Assembly (NCBI GenBank): GCA_964491875.1
Contig: CAZBIC010000022.1
Location: 61,514-125,513 of the forward strand
Length of the DNA stretch: 64,000 nucleotides
Source of the DNA: JADJPG01 sp964491875
GTDB lineage: Bacteria; Verrucomicrobiota; Verrucomicrobiia; Limisphaerales; JADJPG01
Direction of reading: 5' to 3'
Every line of letters starts with the position of its first letter. Position 1 is the first letter of the stretch. Below the pieces are notes generated by a model. The model ran no database searches, had not been told where the DNA came from, and saw only the letters and a list, made by a program, of their open reading frames with translations. This document shows positions 7,968 to 17,465 of this stretch, piece after piece. A program made the position numbers and the translations under genes.

Positions 7968-8909
7968 ATGGGCTCTGCCAGTTACCAACTCCAGCCGCTG
8001 TTCTTCGTCGGCCCCACCGCCGTCGGCAAGTCCGAGGTGGCCCTTTTGCTGGCTGAGCGCCTTCGTGGCGAAATCATCACCGTCGATTCGATGCAGGCGT
8101 ACCGCGGCCTCGACATCGGCACGGCCAAGCCCACCGCTGCTGAACAGGCGCGCGTTCCGCATCACTTGTTGGATGTCGCGGAACTCAACGAACCATTCGA
8201 TGCCGGCAAGTTCGTCGCCCGGGCTCGAGCCGCGGTCACCGGTATTCAATCACGCGGCCGGCTCCCGATCTTCTGCGGTGGCACTGGTCTTTATGTGAAG
8301 GCGTTTGTCGACGGACTCGGCCAAGCGCCCCCGAGCGATCCGGTGATTCGAGCCGAGCTCGAAGCCACTCCGCTCAACACGATGCTCAGCGAGTTGTCCA
8401 AGAACGATCCCGTGACCTACGAGCGGATCGATCGGCAGAATCCCCGTCGGGTCATCCGCGCGCTCGAAGTCATTCGCATCACTGGCCAACCATTCTCCGC
8501 CCAACGTGCCGAATGGAAGAGCACCGACGCGCCCGCAGTTGCCCGCGACGGCAAACGCATCATTGGCCTCGCTCGATCCGCCGGAGATCTACGCACACGC
8601 ATCGATGCCCGCGTGGATCAAATGCTCAGGCAGGGTCTCGTCGCAGAAACCCGCTCACTGCTCGCTGGCGGGCTGGAGAACAATCCAACCGCCATGCAAG
8701 CGATCGGCTACCGCCAGGTCGTGGAACATCTCCGCGGTGAACGTTCGCTCGAAGAAACCATCGAGCTGGTGAAGATCCGAACGAGACAATTCGCGAAGCG
8801 CCAGATGACGTGGTTCCGACGGCAGTTATCCGTCCAGTGGTTGGAGGTTCACCCGGGCGAATCGGCGTCCGAAATCACAACGCGAGTCGAAGCGCTGATC
8901 GTTCCTTAA
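7968..8909 (+). CDS. miaA: tRNA dimethylallyltransferase
   Basis: MiaA attaches a dimethylallyl group to A37 of tRNAs reading UNN codons. The 313-residue protein has the P-loop GPTAVGKSEVA, the DSMQAYRGLDIGTAKPT substrate motif, the GGTGLYVKAFVDGL segment, and the later QAIGYRQV and RTRQFAKRQMTWFR motifs. I use ATG 7968, four bases after lgt; the frame runs further back into lgt but that part is shadow. The link with ispH elsewhere in the window is only metabolic (DMAPP supply). Confidence 0.95.
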   Translation: MGSASYQLQPLFFVGPTAVGKSEVALLLAERLRGEIITVDSMQAYRGLDIGTAKPTAAEQARVPHHLLDVAELNEPFDAGKFVARARAAVTGIQSRGRLPIFCGGTGLYVKAFVDGLGQAPPSDPVIRAELEATPLNTMLSELSKNDPVTYERIDRQNPRRVIRALEVIRITGQPFSAQRAEWKSTDAPAVARDGKRIIGLARSAGDLRTRIDARVDQMLRQGLVAETRSLLAGGLENNPTAMQAIGYRQVVEHLRGERSLEETIELVKIRTRQFAKRQMTWFRRQLSVQWLEVHPGESASEITTRVEALIVP

Positions 8910-8931
8910 GGTCCGTAGCGCTGCGGCAGCT

Positions 8932-9516
8932 TTAAGACGTTTTGCGCTGCCACCAGAGCATCAGCTCCAGCCCCGTCCGATTCGAATACGCGCGCGGCAC
9001 CCAGCCCTGCTTGAGCTCGAAGTGCGGCAGAAACCGCTCCATCAACTCCTCCTGTGTCACACCGAAAGGCGGCCCCTGCACATCGCGGATCATGTAATGG
9101 ATGGCAAGGAACTGACCGCCCGGCTTCAGCCAGCGCAGCACCGCCTTCACATACTCGTCGCGACACGACGGATCGATCGCGCAGAACAGCGTGTGCTCAA
9201 ACAGCCAGTCGAACGGCGTTGGCGGCGTGTGCGCCAGAAAATCGCACTGGGCGAACTCGGCGTTCAGGCCAGCCTGCGCCGTGCGCTCGCAACAGAGCCG
9301 GACAGCGGACGGGGCGAGATCAAAACCGGACGCGGCAAAGCCAGCCTTCGCCCACACGCGAACGTCGTGTCCCGTGCCGCAACCGGGAATCGCCACCGTG
9401 CCGCGCGGCAGTTCCGGATGAGCCGCAAGAAAATCCACCAAGCCGGGCGAAGGCTCGCCCTTTTCCCACGGCATGTCGCCCGTCTGATAGCGTGTCTCCC
9501 AGTCGGTGGTGCTCAT
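8932..9516 (-). CDS. TPMT-family SAM-dependent methyltransferase
   Basis: A 194-residue class I methyltransferase. The N-terminal WETRYQTGDMPWEKGEPSPG and the SAM-binding GCGTGHDVRVWAKAGF are characteristic of the thiopurine-methyltransferase/halide-methyltransferase family, followed by QCDFLAHTPP and FEHTLFCAIDP. The natural substrate in bacteria can be thiols, halides or chalcogens and cannot be told here. Its ATG overlaps the stop of the upstream metallo-beta-lactamase gene by four bases, so the two are probably translated together. It converges on miaA. Confidence 0.85.
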   Translation of the reverse strand: MSTTDWETRYQTGDMPWEKGEPSPGLVDFLAAHPELPRGTVAIPGCGTGHDVRVWAKAGFAASGFDLAPSAVRLCCERTAQAGLNAEFAQCDFLAHTPPTPFDWLFEHTLFCAIDPSCRDEYVKAVLRWLKPGGQFLAIHYMIRDVQGPPFGVTQEELMERFLPHFELKQGWVPRAYSNRTGLELMLWWQRKTS

Positions 9517-10568
9517 TGGGCGCGGGTCTGGTAGGTGCGCGAATGGCCCGTCGCCGGAATGCTGACCGTATATGACTTCGCAGCCGGCTCAACGGAGAGC
9601 TGGATGTGATGTCCTTCGCACTTCTCAGGAAAGTTCGCGATGAACTCGTCCGCTGTGTTGTTGATGTCATCCGCACGCACGTTTTTGTGGACCTGATACA
9701 TCGCCTGAATGCCGGGCGATGACTTGAGCGCGTCCACGGTGGATTTCGCGGTGCCCTTGCGTGGACCGTTGTTCATCACGGAAACCGTCGGCGCGAGACT
9801 GTGCACCAGCAGCGGGTTGTTGCTCACGTCGAGCCCGTGGTGATTGACCTGATACACGTCCACCTGGCCCACGCGATTCACCGGGCACACCAGCTCGGCT
9901 TCGGTGTTCCAGGTCATGTCGCCGCCATCGAAGAAACGCCATCCGCCGAACTCCAGCACCACGGCGATGCTGTTCGCGTTGTCCGAAGTGTCTTTTTGTT
10001 TCAACGAAGCCTTGTCGCAGTCGGCGCCATTCTTCGCTCCCGCGGGCGCCTCGATGAACTTCTGTTTCGCCGCCACGCAACGGAGCGACAGCTTCGGCGC
10101 GCCACTGACCTGGCGAAGTTTAATCTCACCGCCGGGCGTCAGGACGTTCCGCCCGTCCGCCTTGAACTCGCGATACGGCCGAATCAGCAGCGGCCAGCGC
10201 GTGTCGTTCCGGTTGCCGTCTGGATTGCTCTCCGGAATGCCGTTGTCATACACCTGCCCGATCGGAATCAACGCCGAAACCTCCGCCGCGCCGCCGAAGT
10301 GGTCCGTGTGAAAATGCGTCGTGATGTAATGATCGATCTTCTTGAGCCCCGCGATCTGGGACGCAGTCTTGAAGATGCGGCCTGAGTCGCGAACGCCGGG
10401 ATTCCCGGAATCGATTAGCACCGACTCGCCATCCGGAGTGACAATCAAGGTCGAACCTCCGCCCTCGGTATCTATCCAGTATATGTCGAGCTTGCGATCC
10501 TTCTGACCGGCTCGAACGGAAACAACCAGACTGAGTGAAAGCGCAACGAGAGTGGCGAATCTTTTCAT
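9513..10568 (-). CDS. Exported metallo-beta-lactamase-fold hydrolase (ComEC C-terminal-like)
   Basis: A 351-residue protein with a Sec signal peptide (MKRFATLVALSLSLVVSVRA). The mature part begins with LDIYWIDTEGGGSTLIVTPD, and the metal-binding motif HFHTDHFGG sits at residues 85-93; further conserved positions are GDMTWNTE and VNHHGLDVSN. This is the architecture of periplasmic ComEC/Rec2-like MBL proteins, which act as nucleases or other phosphoester hydrolases. No membrane channel domain is present. It overlaps the downstream methyltransferase gene by four bases. Confidence 0.82.
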   Translation of the reverse strand: MKRFATLVALSLSLVVSVRAGQKDRKLDIYWIDTEGGGSTLIVTPDGESVLIDSGNPGVRDSGRIFKTASQIAGLKKIDHYITTHFHTDHFGGAAEVSALIPIGQVYDNGIPESNPDGNRNDTRWPLLIRPYREFKADGRNVLTPGGEIKLRQVSGAPKLSLRCVAAKQKFIEAPAGAKNGADCDKASLKQKDTSDNANSIAVVLEFGGWRFFDGGDMTWNTEAELVCPVNRVGQVDVYQVNHHGLDVSNNPLLVHSLAPTVSVMNNGPRKGTAKSTVDALKSSPGIQAMYQVHKNVRADDINNTADEFIANFPEKCEGHHIQLSVEPAAKSYTVSIPATGHSRTYQTRAQ

Positions 10569-10705
10569 AAGGAGATGGTTTATTTTGGCGGAACCTAGCC
10601 AGCACCGTTGCGGATGAACAGAGGAAATCTGCGGCAGGATCGATCAACGGCGCGAAAAAACCGTTTGTGCCGCCTGTGCTTTTCGCCTACTACCAGCCCA
10701 TTGCC

Positions 10706-11953
10706 ATGAAGACCATTTTTTCACTCGCGCTGCTCACGATGGTATCGCTTTCCACACACGCCGGCGACTGGCCGCAGTGGCGGGGTCCTGAACGCGACGG
10801 GAATTCCAGCGAGCTGGCTTCATTGAACAAGCTCTCCACCGACCTCAAGCCGGCCTGGCGAATCCAGGTGGGCGGCGGACACTCCGGTCCGGTGGCCGCG
10901 GGAAACACCGTCATCTACGTGGATGAAGACGGCACGAACGAAGTGGCGCATGCACTCGACGCCGCAAGCGGCAAGGAACGCTGGAAGGTTGCCTATGCGC
11001 CGCGCTTTCAGGACGAATGGGGTGCCGGCCCGCGCGCGACGCCAATGATCGATGGCGATCGCGTCTACGTTCAGTCCTGCACCGGAGAGTTTCGTTGCCT
11101 GTCCCTCGCGGACGGCAAAACGATCTGGCAAACGAGTTTCGAGAAAGATTTCGGTGTGAAGTTTCTCGGGAACAAAGCCAATGAAGGCACCGCGACGCGA
11201 CGCGGCAACAACGGTTCCGGCGTCATTGATGGCGATCGATTGTTCCTCCCCGTCGGCAGCAAGAACGGCGCAAGCGTGGTTTGTTTCGACAAGAAGTCCG
11301 GCAACGTGCTCTGGAAATCCGGCGACGACGAGGCGGCTTACTCCTCGCTGGCGATGGCCACGCTCGGCGGCGTTCGTCAGGTCATTGCGCTGACGGCGGA
11401 GGCACTCCAAGGCGCGGATGCGGTATCCGGAAAAGTTCTCTGGCGCGTGCCGTTGAAGACCGCAGCCAAACGCCATGCGGCTTCGCCGGTCGTCATCGGC
11501 GATCAAATCGCGGTGAACTCGCACACCTTTGGCCTGCGTTCCTTTCGCGTCGAAAAGGACACGGGCGGCTTCAAGGCGACGGAGGCGTGGGCGAACGCAG
11601 ACCTGAAGATCAATCTCGCCACGCCTGTGCTGTTGGACGGGCATCTCTACAGTCAGGGCGCGAACAAAGACTACGTCTGCGTGGACGCCAGCAACGGCGC
11701 GCTCAAGTGGTCCCAGACCGGTTTCGGGCTCGGCCGCAAAGACTACGCTTCAACCATCGCGATCGGGAAAAACCTGCTGGCCTTGACCGAAGACGGCACG
11801 CTGCTCCTCGTCGCTGGAAACCCGGAGAAATATACCGAACTCGGCCGCGTGCAGGTCTGCGGCAACACGTGGAGCCACCCTGCCCTCGCGAACGGAAGGC
11901 TTTACGTCCGCGATGGACGTTCGTTGCAGTGTTTCGACTTGGGCGCGAAATAG
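10706..11953 (+). CDS. Exported PQQ-binding-like beta-propeller protein
   Basis: A 415-residue protein with a signal peptide (MKTIFSLALLTMVSLSTHAG) followed at once by DWPQWRGPERDGNSSE, the typical start of the PQQ-like outer-surface propellers frequent in Verrucomicrobiota and Planctomycetota. Repeats with AxDxxxGKxxW character (ALDAASGKERWKV, SLADGKTIWQT, FDKKSGNVLWKS, DAVSGKVLWRV) form the blades. No catalytic residues of a quinoprotein dehydrogenase are evident, so it may be a structural or binding propeller. The start is ATG 10706; the upstream frame lacks a signal peptide. Confidence 0.85.
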   Translation: MKTIFSLALLTMVSLSTHAGDWPQWRGPERDGNSSELASLNKLSTDLKPAWRIQVGGGHSGPVAAGNTVIYVDEDGTNEVAHALDAASGKERWKVAYAPRFQDEWGAGPRATPMIDGDRVYVQSCTGEFRCLSLADGKTIWQTSFEKDFGVKFLGNKANEGTATRRGNNGSGVIDGDRLFLPVGSKNGASVVCFDKKSGNVLWKSGDDEAAYSSLAMATLGGVRQVIALTAEALQGADAVSGKVLWRVPLKTAAKRHAASPVVIGDQIAVNSHTFGLRSFRVEKDTGGFKATEAWANADLKINLATPVLLDGHLYSQGANKDYVCVDASNGALKWSQTGFGLGRKDYASTIAIGKNLLALTEDGTLLLVAGNPEKYTELGRVQVCGNTWSHPALANGRLYVRDGRSLQCFDLGAK

Positions 11954-11969
11954 ACGTGCGAACGCAGCG

Positions 11970-12614
11970 CTAAAACTTCACCTGAAAGCTCGCGCTGACC
12001 GAGTGAATGCGCGCGCGGCCGAACCGGATGTCCTGCGACGTTCGGCGGACATCCCACTCTGTTTCTTCAGCGGCGAAATACTTGTAGACCAGACCGACGG
12101 ACACCGAGTCTTTCCACTTATACCGAACGCCACCGTAAGCCTGCCAGGCGAAGACCACTTCGGCCGCTCCGCCATCCACATCACTACCAGTGCCCAAGCG
12201 GTCATCGTCGACGTAGATTGACGATGCCGAGAAGCCGGGACCGCCTCCGATGAAAGGTTCGAGCCGAGACTTGTTCGGCACGCTGAACTCGACATTGGCC
12301 ATCAACGGAACCTGCGACACGGAAATGTCCGCATCTTTCACCGCGTTCACCATCAAACCGGTTTCCAAGCCGAGGCTCAGCCAGTTATTGAAACGGTAAC
12401 CGCCATTGAGAGTCAGCCGCGCCCCGGGATGGAACTCCACATCCCCACCGGGTGGCGCATCCGGGAATTCCTTCAAGCTCGTGCTCTCGGCGATCGTTCC
12501 CCCCACATCCGCACCCAGGTAAAAGCCGAGGTTCTCTTCCGCGATGACTGGCAGGGCAATCAGCGCCACACCGCAGACCGTGAAGGAACTCAAAAATCCA
12601 CATCGAAGGTTCAT
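11970..12614 (-). CDS. Outer-membrane beta-barrel protein
   Basis: From ATG 12614 the product has 214 residues, with a signal peptide (MNLRCGFLSSFTVCGVALIALPVIAEE). It has alternating-strand motifs of a small OmpA/OmpX-like barrel (NLGFYLGADVGG, LTLNGGYRFNNWLSLGLETG, EPFIGGGPGFSASSIYV, QAYGGVRYKWKDSVSVGLVY) and ends in an aromatic residue (SASFQVKF), as barrel proteins recognised by BamA do. An eight-stranded barrel is likely. It lies convergent to the PQQ-propeller gene with a 16-base gap. Ligand unknown. Confidence 0.78.
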   Translation of the reverse strand: MNLRCGFLSSFTVCGVALIALPVIAEENLGFYLGADVGGTIAESTSLKEFPDAPPGGDVEFHPGARLTLNGGYRFNNWLSLGLETGLMVNAVKDADISVSQVPLMANVEFSVPNKSRLEPFIGGGPGFSASSIYVDDDRLGTGSDVDGGAAEVVFAWQAYGGVRYKWKDSVSVGLVYKYFAAEETEWDVRRTSQDIRFGRARIHSVSASFQVKF

Positions 12615-12759
12615 GGTAAAATTCTCCAATTAAAGTTTCTTGTTCGGTCTTCGGATAATACGCCCACCCCGCCGTGTCAATGATCGCCTCAAAACGAAAA
12701 CCGGCGGGAGAAGCGTCGCGCACGCACTCTCCCGCCGGGTTCGAGTGAAGATCCGTTCG

Positions 12760-13677
12760 TCAGGGAATCGAGATCTCCACGCGATAGAACTTGTTCGTCT
12801 CCGTCGCGTTCATGTCAGTGACCGTCCGCTGCGGTCCCGCGTCGAGCACAGTGAACCCTTCCAGCTTCTCCCAGTCGGACGCATTGAAATCGAGCTTGTA
12901 GTGAACCGCGTAGATTCGATTCGGCACGCGTGGACTGAAGACCAGATTCTTGCGCGTCGGCTGGCCCGGCACTGATTCGATGCGGAATCGGAAGTAAGAG
13001 TTCCCGTCCGTCGGATTCGATCCTGCGTAGTATTCGTAGCCAGTCGGCTGGCCATCATTGTCGCCATCCGCGCCCGGAGCCGCGGCCGGATTGCCCACGC
13101 CGAAGTATTGCACCTGCCACGCGTCATCAATGCCATCGCCCGCATACGTGCCGAAGTTGTCGTTCTCGCCGTTCATCACGCGCAATCCGAGCGTGGCAGC
13201 CAGGCCGCGCCAGGTTCCCTGCGCGGTCGCCAGCGTGTCCTCATAAACTTCCGCCGCCGTCAGCAGGCCGCCGGCGCTGATGGAGAGGATGGGACCACCG
13301 GCCGGGCTCCACGTCACAGCGGCGGGAGCGAGGACCAGCGCAGTACCATCGTCCAGCAGCGCGCGCGCGGCGAGCTGACGGGTTGCGCCTTCATTGACGT
13401 TGGTTGGGTTGGCAGTGACCGCGAGACTGGCGGCGTTGTAGATCTGACCGAGGTAACCGTGCTTGGCGACTTCCGTCGGCGCGGCTACCGTGGAGAGACC
13501 GGCGATGCCGCCGATGCAGCCATCGTGCGAGTAGGCCGCGCTCGTCGCGCGTCGACCGCCGGCATCGGAGGAATCCGTCGGCACCGTGTAGCTCGCACTG
13601 GTTCGGGAGCCGGCGATGGCAGAAGTGGCAAGGCAAACCGTCGCCAGCGTGAGTGTAAGAATCTTGTCAGTGTTCAT
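12760..13677 (-). CDS. Secreted protein with Ig-like region and EF-hand-like Ca-binding loop
   Basis: Start at ATG 13677, preceded by AAAGGAAAC. The 305-residue product has a signal peptide (MNTDKILTLTLATVCLATSAIA), a domain with SYTVPTDSSDAGGRRATSAA, an Ig/BIG2-like region (ANPTNVNEGATRQLAARALL), and a calcium-loop motif GADGDNDGQPTGYEYYAGSN of the kind seen in dockerin/thrombospondin-3-like repeats of Verrucomicrobiota. The C-terminal 70 residues form a beta-rich end (NRIYAVHYKLDFNASDWEKL). It is the last of three minus-strand secreted genes. Function unknown. Confidence 0.7.
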   Translation of the reverse strand: MNTDKILTLTLATVCLATSAIAGSRTSASYTVPTDSSDAGGRRATSAAYSHDGCIGGIAGLSTVAAPTEVAKHGYLGQIYNAASLAVTANPTNVNEGATRQLAARALLDDGTALVLAPAAVTWSPAGGPILSISAGGLLTAAEVYEDTLATAQGTWRGLAATLGLRVMNGENDNFGTYAGDGIDDAWQVQYFGVGNPAAAPGADGDNDGQPTGYEYYAGSNPTDGNSYFRFRIESVPGQPTRKNLVFSPRVPNRIYAVHYKLDFNASDWEKLEGFTVLDAGPQRTVTDMNATETNKFYRVEISIP

Positions 13678-13729
13678 GTTTCCTTTTGGTAAACCCAATC
13701 GATTTGAGCGCATGGAATGTTTCGGCTCC

Positions 13730-15316
13730 TCAAGGTTTGCCAATCACCACGCTGCGATCCGGCAACGCGCGCAGCGTCGTCGGCGAGCTGATGGTCTGGG
13801 CGGGATAGTGATAATCTGAGGAACTGGTGCCTCCGTTTAGGACCAAGGTGCGTCCCGAAGGCGTGCCAGCGATCGCACCCGCAATGGTGTCGTAGGGAAT
13901 CGTGTAGGTGCCGGTATGCACAATGAAGTTGAAGTCCGGATTCACGAATGCATCCGCCTCCTTCAAGGTGCTGAGGAACGACGGCCAGAGCTGGAGCAGT
14001 CCGTTTCCGTAGCTCGTGTCCTTGCCAGCCGCGCCCAAATCCTCCGCCATACGATACAGGCAATCTTTAATTCCCGAACCATTGATGCGCGTCGGATTCA
14101 TGCTCTTCACCAGAACCGCCGCGCCGGCAACGTGCGGCGACGACATCGAAGTGCCGTTGAAGAACGAATAGTTCCCGTTCGCATTCGCGCCGGAGTAGTT
14201 CGTCGAGACGGTGCTGAGGATGCTCGTGCCCGGCGCCGCGAGATCAATCGCGTTGCCGAAGTTGCTGCTGGCATTCAAGGCGTCCGTGTCCCGCGTGTTG
14301 CTGACAATGAGCGGCCAGGAATGATCGTTCCAGCCCTGCGACGGGCTGCTGTCCACGTTCATGCCGTCGTTGCCGGCAGCGACCACAACGAGCACGCCAG
14401 CGGACTGGGCGTTATCGAGCGCGTCACTTTCCGATCCCGTCAGCTCACTGTTGCCAAAGCTGCAGTTGATGGCGTCCGCGCCGTTGGCGACCGCGTCGTT
14501 AATCGCATCCGCTGCGCAGCAGATATAGTACTCGCTCTCGTCTGAGTTCCACGTCGCGCAACCCATCGCCATGATCCGCGCATTCACGATGCCCGCCACG
14601 CCGATGCTGTTGCCGCGAATCGCCGCCGCGATGCCCGCCACGTGCGTGCCGTGATCAATCGAACTGCCGCCGCGACGATCGCGCTTGCAATCGCCGTTCG
14701 CATTCCCGCCGAAGCCGCGGTTGTAAACGATCCGGCTCGCGAGATCGGGATGCGTAAGGTCGACTCCGGTGTCGATGATCGCAACGCGTTCCGTCGTCGA
14801 CGCCTGCGGAACATCCCAGGCGTCATCGGCGCGCACGCGTTCTGGGCCCCACTGGTCCGTCCAGCGCGCGTCGTTCGGCGTCAACGTGGGTTTGTGCAGC
14901 TTCACGATGCTCGCCCAGGCCACGTCGCCATTCTGCTTCAACTCCTCGACCACCTGTGCGGCGTCCTCGCCATCGTTCAGCTTCATCTTCAGTGAACGGG
15001 CAAGCTTCGGCACCTGCTCACCTTCGACCGCGACGCGGGCGGGAAGTTCCTCGCCCTTCAACCAGCGATCCGCACCGGTGTGTGCGGCGACGACATCACG
15101 AACTCCGCGATGCAGCCGAAGCAACCGGGCCTTGTCCACCGGACGGCGGCTCGCACCGACGGGCGAGAGCTCCTGCGCCGCCTCGGCCTTGAGACCGAAG
15201 TCGATCTCATGCTTCAGGTAGTAGGTGCCGTTCGGGAGGCGGCCGATGGCCGGGTCAGCCGCGCTGACTCCGAGAACCATTCCGCAGACCATCATCGTTG
15301 AGAGCAGTTTCTTCAT
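13730..15316 (-). CDS. Secreted subtilisin-family serine protease (S8)
   Basis: A 528-residue exported protease starting at ATG 15316 (GGAG six bases upstream). Signal peptide MKKLLSTMMVCGMVLGVSAA, then a propeptide-like region to about residue 155. The catalytic triad is complete: Asp182 (VAIIDTGVDLTHPDL), His222 (DHGTHVAGIAAA) and Ser390 (GTSMSSPHVAGA), with oxyanion Asn316 (AAGNDG). The approximately 100 residues after the catalytic domain end with a beta-helix-like fragment (TYTIPYDTIAGAIAGTPSGR) that looks too short to be complete. It lies 41 bases downstream of a secreted solenoid protein and 52 bases upstream of another secreted gene, so they may be expressed together. Confidence 0.9.
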   Translation of the reverse strand: MKKLLSTMMVCGMVLGVSAADPAIGRLPNGTYYLKHEIDFGLKAEAAQELSPVGASRRPVDKARLLRLHRGVRDVVAAHTGADRWLKGEELPARVAVEGEQVPKLARSLKMKLNDGEDAAQVVEELKQNGDVAWASIVKLHKPTLTPNDARWTDQWGPERVRADDAWDVPQASTTERVAIIDTGVDLTHPDLASRIVYNRGFGGNANGDCKRDRRGGSSIDHGTHVAGIAAAIRGNSIGVAGIVNARIMAMGCATWNSDESEYYICCAADAINDAVANGADAINCSFGNSELTGSESDALDNAQSAGVLVVVAAGNDGMNVDSSPSQGWNDHSWPLIVSNTRDTDALNASSNFGNAIDLAAPGTSILSTVSTNYSGANANGNYSFFNGTSMSSPHVAGAAVLVKSMNPTRINGSGIKDCLYRMAEDLGAAGKDTSYGNGLLQLWPSFLSTLKEADAFVNPDFNFIVHTGTYTIPYDTIAGAIAGTPSGRTLVLNGGTSSSDYHYPAQTISSPTTLRALPDRSVVIGKP

Positions 15317-15357
15317 ACACATCTCCGTAGGTGAGTTTGTTGACGGTTGCGGAACGT

Positions 15358-17214
15358 TTACTGGAGGTTCACGAGCACGAGCACGAGGCCCTTGCCCTTG
15401 TCGAGTGAGGACATCGCCTTGCCGATGACGGCGCCCTGCGCCTTGCGATGGCTCTTCACCTTCATGCCGTGACCCGGCGTGTCAGAAGTGGTGATGAGGT
15501 CGCCGGGCTTGATGGCGCCCTTGTCGGCGTCCATCCAGCAGTAGACGCGTCCAGTGAGCGCGACCGCGTGCTTGCCGTCCGCCGCGGTGCCGACCTGGCC
15601 CATCATCATGCCGGGCTTGATGCCGCCCGCGCCGCTGATGATTCCGGCGACGGTCTTGTCGTAAGCCTTCGAGCTGGTGACGAGTTGACCGGGCTTCTCA
15701 GGGTCGATGGAGACAATCATGCCGGCCGTCACCTCATCGTGAATGGCCTTGATGTCGAATTGCTCGGACAAGTCGGAGCCGCCGGTGATTTGCAGCACCT
15801 GCGTCACGATTCGGCCTTCACCGTTAAAATCCTGGCCGTCCAGCGAGATGGTGGTGACGCCCGCCGCGTTCTTCAGCGCCATGAACGCGCTACCATCGGA
15901 AACCACTTGCATCTGTGCTCGGGTCGCTCCTGCGCTGTTCTTCACATCGATGTAACCGCCGTCCAGTGAATCGCCGTCAACCTCAACGGTGCGTGTGCCC
16001 GAACTGTTGTAGAGCTCGAGGATGCCACCTTCGCCGGTACCGCCGAATTCCTCGGCACGCAATTGCACGGCGAGCACGCCACTGTCGCTCTTCAGCGAGA
16101 TCTTTCCGCCCTGGGAAGTGCCCTCAGCGCCAAGAATCTCAACGGTCTCCGTGCCGCTGCCGTCGTGAACCGAGATCTCGCCACCGCCGCCGCTCACGCT
16201 GCTCAAGCCATCGAGCTGGATGCGGGTTGCGCCGTTGGTGCTGCGAATGTTCAGCAAACCAGCGCCAGCGCTGTCACCATCAAGGAACACGCCAAGGCCG
16301 CCATCATTTTGGTAGAGCGACAGCTGGCCGCCGGAATTGCCTGCCTTCAAATAGACGCGATTGGTGCTGCCCAGGGAAAGCTTCAGAGCACCGCCCGGAG
16401 TCGCCAGCGGAAGAGGGATGATTCCATCCAACGCCAGCGGAGCAATGAACAAGCCGCTCTCGTGCGCGAGCAGTTGGGCCGTCGTGAAATTTTGAGCCGA
16501 GTTATCGCGCAAGAGAAGTTCGCCCCAGCTCGCACCCCACAGCCGGATTTGCTCCAGCCCGTCGCTCCCGTAGGTGCTGATTTGGCTGCCCTGTCCGAAC
16601 AGGCTGATGGCGGGCGTGCCCGCCGTCGTGCGATAGATGTCGAGACGACCGAGCGTGTTGCTGTCGCCCAGCCCGATGACGTTCGCGAGCTGCTCCGACG
16701 TGACGGAGTTCGCCGTCAGGTTCGTGGCGTTGATGACGCCGGGGGCCAGCTTCGTGGAGGTGATGGCGCCGTCCGGCACCGTGCCCGCCATCATCGCATA
16801 ACCAACCGAGGTGATGCGTTGATCCGGCGTGAGGAGCTGCGAGCCGTTCACGCCGTCGTTGAACCACACGCGCAAACGAACGTCAGGGTTGTTGAAAACC
16901 GACGACGGGACCACGCCCATATTCGGCAACGCGGCGTCGCCGAGTTGAACCGAGTAGAGCCCCTGCGCCACGGACAAGGCCACTGCCGCGCTCGGCTCGC
17001 TGCCGTTCACGCTCGTGCCGTTGTTGCTCCAGTAGCTGGGCGTGCCGCCAGGTCCGACGAGGGCAAACTTGAACGAGCCGGAGCCGTTGAAATTTGTCCC
17101 GCCGACAATGACGCGGCCCTGGTAATTGATCATCTGGGGCGGAACCTGCGCCTTGGCATAATGGGCGAGCAACGTGGCAGCGGAGAGTGCAGTGAGGAGG
17201 CGGAACTTTTTCAT
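15358..17214 (-). CDS. Large secreted beta-solenoid/tail-fibre-like protein
   Basis: From ATG 17214 (MKKFRLLTALSAATLLAHYA signal peptide) the product has 618 residues. An N-terminal domain (PQMINYQGRVIVGGTNFNGS) is followed by degenerate repeats of about 30 residues, such as GGGEISVHDGSGTETVEI, GGKISLKSDSGVLAVQLRAE and GGILELYNSSGTRTVEVDGD, each describing a beta-coil. The C-terminal domain (about 510-618) contains LTGRVYCWMDADKGAIKPGD and LITTSDTPGHGMK, similar to C-terminal domains of phage-tail and adhesin-like proteins related to Peptidase G2/intramolecular chaperones. Likely an extracellular or surface protein. First gene of the secreted-protein run. Confidence 0.7.
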   Translation of the reverse strand: MKKFRLLTALSAATLLAHYAKAQVPPQMINYQGRVIVGGTNFNGSGSFKFALVGPGGTPSYWSNNGTSVNGSEPSAAVALSVAQGLYSVQLGDAALPNMGVVPSSVFNNPDVRLRVWFNDGVNGSQLLTPDQRITSVGYAMMAGTVPDGAITSTKLAPGVINATNLTANSVTSEQLANVIGLGDSNTLGRLDIYRTTAGTPAISLFGQGSQISTYGSDGLEQIRLWGASWGELLLRDNSAQNFTTAQLLAHESGLFIAPLALDGIIPLPLATPGGALKLSLGSTNRVYLKAGNSGGQLSLYQNDGGLGVFLDGDSAGAGLLNIRSTNGATRIQLDGLSSVSGGGGEISVHDGSGTETVEILGAEGTSQGGKISLKSDSGVLAVQLRAEEFGGTGEGGILELYNSSGTRTVEVDGDSLDGGYIDVKNSAGATRAQMQVVSDGSAFMALKNAAGVTTISLDGQDFNGEGRIVTQVLQITGGSDLSEQFDIKAIHDEVTAGMIVSIDPEKPGQLVTSSKAYDKTVAGIISGAGGIKPGMMMGQVGTAADGKHAVALTGRVYCWMDADKGAIKPGDLITTSDTPGHGMKVKSHRKAQGAVIGKAMSSLDKGKGLVLVLVNLQ

Positions 17215-17405
17215 AAGGGGAGTCTCAGTTGAGGAATTGTTGGGAGAATCAATCGCGACGCGACAGGCGTCGGCAGGAGGCCGTCGAACTTGCCTTCGGC
17301 TCACCAGTGATTGACTCGTGTTGTTTCATTCACCCCCTACAGAAGAAACGGCTAGGGCGGTATTACAGAAAAACGAAGCCGGTGCTTCCGTCCTCCTGAA
17401 AACAA

Positions 17406-17435
17406 AAACCCCGCCCAAACTCGTGGGCGGGGTTT
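17406..17435. terminator. Rho-independent terminator-like hairpin
   Basis: A perfect 12-bp stem AAACCCCGCCCA / TGGGCGGGGTTT with a six-base loop (AACTCG). It lies just past the stop of the minus-strand DUF1015 gene and upstream of the secreted solenoid gene. The A-rich flank at 17400-17408 becomes a U-rich tail on the minus strand, so it most probably ends DUF1015 transcription. Confidence 0.8.
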
Positions 17436-17465
17436 GAAATTGAGGAACTCTGCGCAGCGATGGCG

